Source: DATIHF01 sp035480955
Lineage (GTDB): Bacteria > Patescibacteriota > Microgenomatia > Woykebacterales > RBG-16-39-9b
Direction: 5' to 3'
Assembly: GCA_035480955.1 (NCBI GenBank)
Contig: DATIHF010000017.1
Span: 1-39,785 of the forward strand
DNA: 39,785 nt
Both the position numbers and the translations under genes were made by a program. The notes under the pieces are model-generated. The model was given only the letters and a program-made list of their open reading frames with translations. It made no database searches and had not been told where the DNA came from. Of the stretch, positions 31,810 to 38,510 are shown piece after piece. Position 1 is the stretch's first letter, and each line of letters starts with the position of its first letter.

Positions 31810-32451
31810 ATGTCCAACAAAGATCTTGAGAAGTATATTGCCGCTTCGAGAGAAAAAGGTCTTCCCGATTCTGAAATTTCAGAACAACTTGTCAAAACAG
31901 GCTGGTCAGAAGACGAAGTTAAGAAAACCTTATCAAATCAACCCGCAGCTAACACGAATATTCCAGTTCCACCTCCAGCTCCGAGATTTGGAATGTGGCT
32001 CACTTTTCACTACGTCATTTTATTTATCTCACTCTACGTAGTGTCAGTTTCTGAAGGAGAAATCCTCCACTATCTGGTCAACAATTGGATCCCCGACGCT
32101 GCTGAAGATGTTTCTAATTATGGTGGTTATTTATCTACCTTACTTAGAGGTTTACTGGCTGCTTTGATCGTTGTTTATCCAGTTTTTGCGTTTCTGTTTA
32201 TTTTGGCAAAAAGACAAATTTTTAAAAACCCAACCATCAGAAATTTCAAAGTTCGCAAGGTGCTCATCTATATCACTTTAGTTGTCACCTTTTTAATTAT
32301 GATTTGGAAATTAGTCGAAGTCGTTTACAGCTTCCTAGGTGGAGAGATCGGCACCAGATTCTTCGCCCATTTTGCAATAACGTTTATTATTTCCGGAAGT
32401 ATCTTCTTTTACTTGCTCAACGAGGTTAAAGAGGATCGCAAACTTTCATGA
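31810..32451 (+). CDS. DUF5671-like membrane protein with N-terminal UBA-like helix domain
   Basis: A 213-residue protein. Residues 1-45 (LEKYIAASREKGLPDSEISE then TGWSEDEVKKTL) form a short helical domain often attached to CPR membrane proteins and similar to UBA/SHOCT-like repeats. A Pro-rich linker (PVPPPAPR) leads to four hydrophobic helices spanning about 62-200, with an acidic outer loop after the first. This arrangement fits DUF5671 proteins; function is unknown. It overlaps the pseudopilin start by ATGA. Confidence 0.68.
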   Translation: MSNKDLEKYIAASREKGLPDSEISEQLVKTGWSEDEVKKTLSNQPAANTNIPVPPPAPRFGMWLTFHYVILFISLYVVSVSEGEILHYLVNNWIPDAAEDVSNYGGYLSTLLRGLLAALIVVYPVFAFLFILAKRQIFKNPTIRNFKVRKVLIYITLVVTFLIMIWKLVEVVYSFLGGEIGTRFFAHFAITFIISGSIFFYLLNEVKEDRKLS

Positions 32452-32873
32452 CAAAAGACTACATTATTATTTCAATCATAACTGTTATCGTCGCCATCAC
32501 CCTAGTGCTGGGTTTTTCCGTGATTGGTGGGCCGGGAGCAGCCAGAAATGCCAAATTTGATCAGACAAGAGTATCAGACCTGACTTCGCTTAAAAGATCT
32601 ATTGAAGACTACTACTATACGAAACACGCTCTTCCAAATTCGCTCTCTGATGTAACAAATGCAACATCTTATTCAGACAGCCTTAACAATCTAAAGGACC
32701 CTCAAACAAAAAGCTCCTACATTTACGATCCGGTCAGCTCAACTAAATATAAACTTTGCGCTACTTTTGATACTGATTCCACAGCTTCTCAATCCTCCAC
32801 TTACTATACCGACCCCAGCTTTAGCCATCCCAAAGGCTACTATTGTTTTAATTTCAACGTTACCAATTATTGA
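32448..32873 (+). CDS. Pseudopilin-like secreted or anchored protein
   Basis: A 141-residue protein with one N-terminal hydrophobic helix (IIISIITVIVAITLVLGFSVI), then GPGAARNAKFDQTRVSDLTSL and SIEDYYYTKHALPNSLSDV, the region that follows the helix in GspG-type pseudopilins (residue pairs around a Leu-Pro). The C-terminal half is Ser/Thr/Tyr rich with two Cys that could form a disulphide. The usual prepilin leader and the G-F-T-L-x-E cleavage site are absent, so it would remain uncleaved. The gene at 35807 has a similar ALTIYCINHGTLPKKLNDL stretch. Its stop is 2 bp from the opposite gene's stop. Confidence 0.68.
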   Translation: MTKDYIIISIITVIVAITLVLGFSVIGGPGAARNAKFDQTRVSDLTSLKRSIEDYYYTKHALPNSLSDVTNATSYSDSLNNLKDPQTKSSYIYDPVSSTKYKLCATFDTDSTASQSSTYYTDPSFSHPKGYYCFNFNVTNY

Positions 32874-32875
32874 AT

Positions 32876-34519
32876 CTAGAAATGGGTTCTGATGTGATTC
32901 ATGGAGTAATCCAGTTTTGCATCAGTTTTTTTGTGAGGATTAAAAATATTTTCTGGGTCAAAGATCTTTTTGACTTGGCGAAAAATCCCAAACATTTTTT
33001 CACCATACATTTTTTCCAAAAAGAAACCCCGCACCATACCATCATTGTGCTCTGCTGAAATCGAGCCTTTATATTTGAGAACTAAATCGTAAACTTCATT
33101 GGCCGCTTTAGGGATCTCTTCTCGTTCCTCTGGTTTGGAAAGATCCATCAGAGGAATGATGTGGAAATTCCCATCTCCCATGTGTCCCGCGATCGTATAA
33201 AGAAGTTTGTATTTTTCTAAAATTTTGGTCAGCTTTGGAAAAAATTCCAGTAAATGCTCTGGCTTAACGATAAGATCGTCAACAAAGGGGGCGGTGTGCT
33301 TATCTTTAACATTTTTGCGCAGCAGGTTAAAGCTTTCTCGGCGGATGACCCAGTATTTTTCTGATTTCTTTTTAGTGTCAGCTTTCGTAGTTGTAATATC
33401 AAAATGCTTTATTGTTTCAGCCAGATTATTAATTTTTTCATCAACCTCTGCTTGTGAATTCCCCGAGTACTCTATTAACAATGTGAACTTTGGGATTCCT
33501 TGGGTGGCGAACATAAATAGCTGAGGGAGAAAATGAATCCCCATATCAATTGTGCCGGCCAAACCTAATATTCCGATAAATTTGGGAATAAATTTGAGAG
33601 CCAACTTCATTGTGTGATCGTCAAACGCTTCAAAACACTCAGGATTGGTTGGGACTACCGCATGGATGAGCTCGGGCAATTTTTCCATCTGTTCTAGATA
33701 GATGACCAGAAGTCCCGTGTAGCTTCGGGTAGGAATTAGTTTTAGCTTTGCCTCAGTCACCATTCCTAGTGTTCCTTGCCCACCGACAAAAAGTTTAGTC
33801 AGATCAAAAGTTTGCCTGTCCCAGACATCCCAAATGTTGTAAGCCGTAGAGTTTTTGGAAACATCAGGTTTGGCGGCTTTGATAAGATCGTAATTCTCTT
33901 CGATCAGTTTGTAAATTTTATTGTAGATTTCTCCCTCGAAATCATCTTTTTTGAGCTTTTCGTCGAGCTCTTCTTTATTTAGGGGTTTGAGGATATATTC
34001 TTTACCGTCACGCAGGATAACTTTGAGCTCCTCAACGTAGCGGATCGTTTTCCCGTGAGTCAGAGTCTGCTCTCCCCCAGAGTTGTTGTTGACGATCCCT
34101 CCCATAGCTGCAATTCCTTTTGACGCCGGGTAGCTTGGCAGATAAAGATTGTATTTGGCAGTTTCTTTTTCAAAATCTCGGTAGTAAACCCCAGGTTCGG
34201 TTACTGCTGAATTGCTAGAAATTTCTTTAATGTGATTGAAATAATGAGTAAAGTCGACAATTATCGAGTCGTTGATCGCTCCTCCACCCATGTCAGTCCC
34301 GGCACTTCTCGGAGTGATTGAGATCTCGGGATGATCTTTCTTGTTTTCGGAAACAAATTTTACTAGATGTGAGAGATCTTCCCGATCTTTGGGATAGACG
34401 ACAACTGCAGGTTTGAGTTCAAAAATAGAGGTGTCGTGACTGTAGGTAGAAAGAGTCTTCTCATCTGTCAGGACTTCACCCTTCAGACGGGATTTGAGCT
34501 CTTGGGCAAGGTTTTCCAT
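32876..34519 (-). CDS. FAD-linked oxidase (GlcD/D-lactate dehydrogenase family)
   Basis: A 547-residue flavoenzyme. The FAD_binding_4 domain shows VVVYPKDREDLSHLV, ITPRSAGTDMGGGAI, GGIVNNNSGGEQTLTHG and LFVGGQGTLGMVTEAKL. The C-terminal FAD-oxidase domain has HMGDGNFHI (metal/substrate His) and AEHNDGMVRG, where related enzymes have EHGDG. It ends after FDPENIFNPHKK; no Fe-S (CCG) domain follows, unlike YdiJ-type relatives. It would oxidise a 2-hydroxy acid such as D-lactate or glycolate and pass electrons on. It is the last gene of a minus-strand unit, 76 bp after the preceding small membrane gene. Confidence 0.82.
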   Translation of the reverse strand: MENLAQELKSRLKGEVLTDEKTLSTYSHDTSIFELKPAVVVYPKDREDLSHLVKFVSENKKDHPEISITPRSAGTDMGGGAINDSIIVDFTHYFNHIKEISSNSAVTEPGVYYRDFEKETAKYNLYLPSYPASKGIAAMGGIVNNNSGGEQTLTHGKTIRYVEELKVILRDGKEYILKPLNKEELDEKLKKDDFEGEIYNKIYKLIEENYDLIKAAKPDVSKNSTAYNIWDVWDRQTFDLTKLFVGGQGTLGMVTEAKLKLIPTRSYTGLLVIYLEQMEKLPELIHAVVPTNPECFEAFDDHTMKLALKFIPKFIGILGLAGTIDMGIHFLPQLFMFATQGIPKFTLLIEYSGNSQAEVDEKINNLAETIKHFDITTTKADTKKKSEKYWVIRRESFNLLRKNVKDKHTAPFVDDLIVKPEHLLEFFPKLTKILEKYKLLYTIAGHMGDGNFHIIPLMDLSKPEEREEIPKAANEVYDLVLKYKGSISAEHNDGMVRGFFLEKMYGEKMFGIFRQVKKIFDPENIFNPHKKTDAKLDYSMNHIRTHF

Positions 34520-34575
34520 TTGGTTATCTTTCTAAAGGATAGCAATAAAGCAGCTCTCTTCTCAAGAACCACTTA

Positions 34576-34597
34576 AGATTGTCTGAATAAACAATCT
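34576..34597 (-). promoter_or_regulatory. Perfect stem-loop overlapping the stop codon of the 34596 gene
   Basis: On the minus strand AGATTGT (beginning inside the TAG stop) pairs perfectly with ACAATCT around an 8-nt loop. No T-run follows. It has the same 7-bp stem and 8-nt loop as the hairpin at the secA stop. It lies between two genes on the same strand and may act as a weak terminator or mRNA-end stabiliser. Confidence 0.4.
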
Positions 34598-35075
34598 AAT
34601 ATCTACGACTTAGTGCGGCAAATACTATCCCAGTCCAAATCGATACAAATCCAAAAAGAAGTACCAGTCCTGAAAAAACGTAGGTTACTATCCCAAGATT
34701 GAGCGCTGTGGTCAAAGTTGTGGCAGTAATCCAGATATTTCGCGCTGCGTTAGGGATCATCACTGGCTTTCCATCTTTGTCCAGAACAGCGCTGCCTGAT
34801 GCATCAGTTTTTGCTACTTGTTGAGGCATCTCTGCGTAAGTTTTTCCATCAGTTGCTTCGAGAACGTGTTTTCGGATTACGTCAGCTTGTGCTTTCAAAG
34901 TAAATGGATCACGTACTGGTTTATTTGGAATTGCTGAATCTGGCGTGGTCACAATTTTTTCTCTTGAGATATTTTCATAGGTGAACATTATGCCCCAAAA
35001 CCCACTCAATACCATGATAATTCCCACCAAGACAGCTAGCACCGACGAGATAATTAACAAAATTTTCAATTTCAA
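34596..35075 (-). CDS. Two-helix membrane protein (family often mislabelled 'aromatic ring-opening dioxygenase LigA')
   Basis: A 159-residue protein with an N-terminal helix (ILLIISSVLAVLVGIIMVLSGFWG), an outer domain (FTLKAQADVIRKHVLEATDGKTYAEM) and a C-terminal helix region (IVTYVFSGLVLLFGFVSIW). From memory, the outer HxLExTxGKTYAEM block is found in small membrane proteins often annotated as LigA; nothing supports dioxygenase activity. The start is TTG at 35075, the only plausible one, behind a very strong Shine-Dalgarno (AAGGAGGTG, 35086-35094), although spacing from GGAGG is 12 nt. Function is unknown. Confidence 0.65.
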   Translation of the reverse strand: MKLKILLIISSVLAVLVGIIMVLSGFWGIMFTYENISREKIVTTPDSAIPNKPVRDPFTLKAQADVIRKHVLEATDGKTYAEMPQQVAKTDASGSAVLDKDGKPVMIPNAARNIWITATTLTTALNLGIVTYVFSGLVLLFGFVSIWTGIVFAALSRRY

Positions 35076-35123
35076 AGTAGTAAGTCACCTCCTTACCACC
35101 CTTTCGGGCAGAGTTTAATTGTA
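35076..35123 (-). promoter_or_regulatory. Leader of the 34596 gene: -10 box, GNRA hairpin and perfect Shine-Dalgarno
   Basis: Reading the minus strand: TACAAT (35118-35123) as a -10 box, then a small GCCC-GAAA-GGGT hairpin with a GNRA tetraloop (35098-35109), then AAGGAGGTG (35086-35094), then the TTG start at 35075. No convincing -35 was found. This is one of the few genes here with a proper leader. Confidence 0.45.
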
Positions 35124-35161
35124 ACAAATTTTTCTTCTGTCGTTATTTTATTAACTCAAGT

Positions 35162-35770
35162 TCAAATTAAGAGAAATAAGGAGACAAGTGCCAAAACAGC
35201 CATTCCAAAATCTTCGATTAGAGTCACAGTCGTAAGTGGGACTTTTAGAGTTGTACCCAGACAAACACATTGAAAGCGCTCTTTTTTCAAAATTTTGACC
35301 ACCACTCCCACTCCGGAAAAAGTCATTACAATAACTTCCAACCAAAGTATTCCTCTGACTGCAATCCCCAAAATCATTGCAAACGCAAAAAAGAGCTCGA
35401 TAAAGGGATAAATGTAGCCGTAAGTGCTCCAGCGCTGTGCTAGTAAATCGTACATTTTATAACCCTCGGCAAAACCTTTGAGATCAAGGAGTTTGAAACC
35501 GCCAAAAACCAGGAAAAAGCCAATCATGAAGCTCGTAATAAAGGTTTGTAGTTGTGGGCTTTTCAAGGTAATCGCAATTGAAGTTAGAAAAATCAAACTG
35601 ATTATTACAATCAAAGGCAAATAATTTTTCCAAGTCAGCTTACCGACCACCAAGTCATTGCCTGCTTTGTTTTCGTGTTTTAAAACCAGGTCCATCCCGC
35701 ACTTTGGACAGCTACCTGGTTGCTCGGAAGTAATCTCCGGATGCATCGGACACTGAAAAAGTTGTTTCAT
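35162..35770 (-). CDS. Heavy-metal-binding domain fused to MauE/DoxX-like membrane protein
   Basis: A 202-residue protein. Residues 5-28 (FQCPMHPEITSEQPGSCPKC followed by GMDL) are the heavy-metal-binding domain seen at the N-terminus of copper ATPases and efflux adaptors, with Cys/His/Met ligands. After a linker come four to five hydrophobic helices that look like the MauE/DoxX family, ending with FQCVCLGTTLKVPLTTVTLIED, whose Cys pair suggests redox or metal work. It may take up or buffer copper, or help thiol redox chemistry outside the membrane. It lies between a secreted small protein and a small membrane protein on one strand. Confidence 0.72.
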   Translation of the reverse strand: MKQLFQCPMHPEITSEQPGSCPKCGMDLVLKHENKAGNDLVVGKLTWKNYLPLIVIISLIFLTSIAITLKSPQLQTFITSFMIGFFLVFGGFKLLDLKGFAEGYKMYDLLAQRWSTYGYIYPFIELFFAFAMILGIAVRGILWLEVIVMTFSGVGVVVKILKKERFQCVCLGTTLKVPLTTVTLIEDFGMAVLALVSLFLLI

Positions 35771-35806
35771 AATTTAAGTTTAGCGGTTTGGTCAAAAAAT
35801 GGGAAA

Positions 35807-36106
35807 CTATTTGGCTTTGAGATCGAAATTGCAGCCGGAGGTATTTTCCAAAGTATAAAGTTGATCCAGGTCAACTTTTGCATAATTTAATTCATTTCCA
35901 AAAAGATCATTCAACTTTTTGGGGAGAGTGCCGTGGTTGATACAGTAGATGGTTAGAGCTTCGTTGACCGCTGAAGCGTTTAAGGCTTGGGTCGTTGTCT
36001 TAACACCCAAAACTTTTTCCAAGTTTTCTTTTTTAGGGAAATAATTTGGACTTATAAAAAATAAAAAAGAGATTATCCCTGACAACAATATAATGATCCG
36101 CAACAT
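35807..36106 (-). CDS. Small secreted protein with pilin-like C-terminal motif
   Basis: A 99-residue protein: an N-terminal hydrophobic segment (IIILLSGIISFLFFISP), a short basic stretch, then VNEALTIYCINHGTLPKKLNDLF, which resembles the alpha-helix/Leu-Pro region after the N-terminal helix of pseudopilins. Two Cys could pair. No prepilin cleavage motif is present. The family is not recognised; it may be a minor pseudopilin. A good promoter (TTAAAA-17-TATAAC) lies just upstream. Confidence 0.6.
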   Translation of the reverse strand: MLRIIILLSGIISFLFFISPNYFPKKENLEKVLGVKTTTQALNASAVNEALTIYCINHGTLPKKLNDLFGNELNYAKVDLDQLYTLENTSGCNFDLKAK

Positions 36107-36117
36107 CGTAAATACTT

Positions 36118-36146
36118 GTTATAGTTGTAACTATTATGTCTTTTAA
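36118..36146 (-). promoter_or_regulatory. Promoter of the 36106-32876 unit with embedded inverted repeat
   Basis: On the minus strand TTAAAA (36141-36146), 17-bp spacer, TATAAC (36118-36123), predicted leader about 4-5 nt before the ATG at 36106. A perfect inverted repeat ATAGTT-GT-AACTAT (36121-36134) lies in the spacer and -10 box and could be an operator. Confidence 0.5.
36121..36134. repeat. Inverted repeat, possible operator
   Basis: ATAGTT-GT-AACTAT, two perfect 6-bp arms with a 2-bp centre, placed between the divergent genes at 36106 and 36196 and overlapping the minus-strand promoter. The sequence is AT-rich, so chance is possible. Confidence 0.35.
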
Positions 36147-36182
36147 CCTATCCTAAAGTTTTTTTCAAGGACTATTTTCCGC

Positions 36183-36188
36183 TATACT
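36183..36188 (+). promoter_or_regulatory. -10 box of the ALG5-like unit, leaderless position
   Basis: TATACT with a 7-bp gap to the ATG at 36196, so transcription should begin at the start codon. The -35 is weak (TTTTCA at 36162-36167, spacer 15). Confidence 0.5.
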
Positions 36189-36195
36189 TAAACAA

Positions 36196-37032
36196 ATGAT
36201 CAGCATTGTCATCCCTTGCTACAACGAAGGCCGGCGACTCGGCAAGAGCCTCGATTCTCTTTGGGAATTTTTGAAAAACTATCCCGAAGAAGTTGAGGTC
36301 ATCATTGCCGATGACGGCAGCACGGACCCCACTCTCGAAGTTGCCAAAAGTTATAGCGATAAATTACCCAATTTGAGAATTCTTAACTTAACCCATTTGG
36401 GCAAGGGCGCTGCAGTAGGCTCTGGTTTTCTTGAAAGCAGAGGAAATATCGTCCTTTTTACGGATGCAGATTTCTCCACTCCCATCACCGAAATTGATAA
36501 ATTAGTGGGCAAAATCAAAGCAGGCTACGATATTGCGGTTGGCTCTCGCGCTCTCGACCCGAGCTTAGTAAAAACCCACCAGAATTTCTTGCGAGAAAGT
36601 ATGGGACAAACCTTCAATCTTTTAGTTCGAGCTTTGGCAGTCCCGGGGATTTCGGACACCCAGTGCGGTTTTAAGGCTTTTGATCGCGCAACGACAAAAA
36701 TTCTTTTTGAAAAACAGCAGATCTATGGCTTTGCTTTTGATGTTGAACTCCTTTATTTAGCGAAAAAACATGATTTGAAAGTCGTGGAGGTACCAGTCCT
36801 ATGGTTCAATGACCCTCACAGCCGAGTCAGTCCGATCAAAGATTCGGCGATAACAATGTATGAGCTTCTGAAGATCCGAGCAATTCATTCGCATGAAAAA
36901 GCGAGTCTTTCTGAAAAATTTTTCTACCAAGTCTACAAAAACCGCACTTTTTTGAAATTTGCTGCGGTTGGCTTGAGTGTAATTTTGGGTCTAGCTCTGC
37001 TATATTTATTATTGAGCAAATTATTTAGTTAA
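36196..37032 (+). CDS. GT2 glycosyltransferase, dolichyl-phosphate glucosyltransferase (ALG5)-like
   Basis: A 278-residue GT2 enzyme starting MISIVIPCYNEGRRL. IADDGSTDPTLEVA binds the nucleotide, HLGKGAAVGSGFLESRG and FTDADFSTPITEIDKLV form the metal and donor site in the style of ALG5/GtrB proteins, and ISDTQCGFKAF and PVLWFNDPHSRVSPIKDS are the acceptor blocks. One C-terminal hydrophobic helix (FAAVGLSVILGLALLYLLL) anchors it. It would make polyprenyl-phosphate glucose or a similar donor. The next gene starts at the base after its stop. Confidence 0.84.
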   Translation: MISIVIPCYNEGRRLGKSLDSLWEFLKNYPEEVEVIIADDGSTDPTLEVAKSYSDKLPNLRILNLTHLGKGAAVGSGFLESRGNIVLFTDADFSTPITEIDKLVGKIKAGYDIAVGSRALDPSLVKTHQNFLRESMGQTFNLLVRALAVPGISDTQCGFKAFDRATTKILFEKQQIYGFAFDVELLYLAKKHDLKVVEVPVLWFNDPHSRVSPIKDSAITMYELLKIRAIHSHEKASLSEKFFYQVYKNRTFLKFAAVGLSVILGLALLYLLLSKLFS

Positions 37033-38049
37033 ATGAAATTCATTCGTGACTTTTTCTCCAGCATCTTAGGTTTTCTTCTGGTTTTGACACTTTCAACTTA
37101 TGTAGTAATTCTCTCTTTTACTAATGTTTTCCTCAAACCAGCGGTTTTTCTAAAAATTTTGGACTCTCATCAAACCTACGAAAAAATTACTACCGAGATT
37201 CTTCCCCAAACGATCCTATCTAATTTTTTAAAAACACAAGACAACGGTCAGATCAACCAAGAAACTATTGATAAAGTAGCTTCATTAGTAGACAAAGAAA
37301 AACTAAAACCACTGTCTGTTCAATTTAAAAAAGTCGTTGAGGACGGCTATTATTATGCTATTGGGCAAAATGCTAACTTTGAAGAAAAGATCGATCTCAC
37401 CAACAATCTAACGCAATTAAAAGAAAGCTTCTCTTCGGGCCTAAAGACCGCCGAGGCCCAAGGGTTGATTACCGCTCCTCAGAGTAACGAAATTTTGCAA
37501 AACTTACCGACTAATAAAAACCTAACTTTGATTGTCACGCCGGACAAAATCGCCCTCGTAAGCGGCGCTGGTAAACTTGAAGAGCCAACACCTACTCCAA
37601 ATCAAAAATTTTCCTTAAAGACGCTTCGCGCGAGTGTTGCTAACACCAAACAAGCTGAGAATCTAACCTTGATCTCAACAATCATTTTAGCACTACTACT
37701 TTTCGCCTCGCGAATCCCTGACTGGGCCGCGTCTTTCAAGTGGCTCGGGGGAAGTCTGTTCGCCGCGGGAATTTTTCCTCTAGTTTTAAGCTTTGTACTC
37801 CTCTGGCTACATCCACTAAAAATCCTTGAACAATTTATCCTAAATCAAAAATTATCTGTTTCACCAGTTATGCTCTCCCTTGCAACAGCTAATCTCGGCG
37901 ATTTGCTTAATAAATTTTTAGAAAATCTTCGACTCTACTCACTTGTTTTGGTAATTGCGGCCGTGGTTTGCTATCTTGCAACATGGGGTCTTCATAAACT
38001 AAACAAACCGAAAACAACAACTGTTGACACAGGGCCTCTAAAAACTTAA
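37033..38049 (+). CDS. Membrane protein of unknown function with large outer domain
   Basis: A 338-residue protein. One N-terminal helix (about 10-35), an outer helical domain (about 36-205) rich in Lys, Gln and Asn, then three hydrophobic helices at about 210-325 and a short polar tail. I do not recognise a family, but the plan (single helix, soluble domain, helix cluster) is common in envelope proteins of Actinobacteria and CPR. Its ATG directly abuts the stop of the ALG5-like gene, so the two are cotranscribed and probably act at the same membrane site. Confidence 0.7.
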   Translation: MKFIRDFFSSILGFLLVLTLSTYVVILSFTNVFLKPAVFLKILDSHQTYEKITTEILPQTILSNFLKTQDNGQINQETIDKVASLVDKEKLKPLSVQFKKVVEDGYYYAIGQNANFEEKIDLTNNLTQLKESFSSGLKTAEAQGLITAPQSNEILQNLPTNKNLTLIVTPDKIALVSGAGKLEEPTPTPNQKFSLKTLRASVANTKQAENLTLISTIILALLLFASRIPDWAASFKWLGGSLFAAGIFPLVLSFVLLWLHPLKILEQFILNQKLSVSPVMLSLATANLGDLLNKFLENLRLYSLVLVIAAVVCYLATWGLHKLNKPKTTTVDTGPLKT

Positions 38050-38096
38050 GAATTAAAATAATCTGCTCCAAGACTGCCAATTAATTTTTCCTGCTT

Positions 38097-38510
38097 TTGA
38101 AAGGTGGTGACTATATCATAGACGCAAAGATCATCCGTGCGGGTGTTCTCTCTGGCGTATTGTTGATTTTGACTGGGTTGGCTTTTGGCAATTTTGGAGC
38201 CTGGCAACCTTTTTTGTCTTTAGTCGACAATATCTTTGGCAAAGCTTTGTTGATAATAATCGACTCTATTTTCCTAGCTTTTATCTTTCAGAGATGGTTT
38301 TCCAATTTTTTGCCCGGCTCACCACTGGTTCAGGGAGCGATTCTCGGTTTTCTCATCTGGGTCACTTTCCTCATTCTCGGTGGTTTACTGGGTTTTTTCA
38401 AAGAAGCAGTTTATCCAGCACTCGATCCTGGGAAAAGTTTATTTTTGAATTTATTGATAAATCTAGTTTGGGGTTGTTCCGTCGCCCTATTTTTGGAGAG
38501 CAGCTCCTAA
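38097..38510 (+). CDS. Four-helix membrane protein of unknown function, possible non-canonical start
   Basis: A frame of 137 codons rich in hydrophobic helices (GVLSGVLLILTGLAFGNFG; ALLIIIDSIFLAFIF; GAILGFLIWVTFLILGGLL; LNLLINLVWGCSVALF). The only ordinary start before the first helix is TTG at 38097, but AAAGGTGGTGA, a near-perfect Shine-Dalgarno, lies inside the frame at 38100-38110. Initiation at ATC (38115) or ATA (38118) would place that site at ideal distance. Both starts give almost the same protein. Family not recognised. It follows an unknown membrane gene by 47 bp, and its stop overlaps the M23 peptidase stop (CTAA). Confidence 0.6.
   Translation: MKGGDYIIDAKIIRAGVLSGVLLILTGLAFGNFGAWQPFLSLVDNIFGKALLIIIDSIFLAFIFQRWFSNFLPGSPLVQGAILGFLIWVTFLILGGLLGFFKEAVYPALDPGKSLFLNLLINLVWGCSVALFLESSS

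Noticed and set aside
34596..35075. Aromatic ring-opening dioxygenase function
   Set aside because: The label is common for similar small membrane proteins, but no metal site or soluble enzyme domain is visible.
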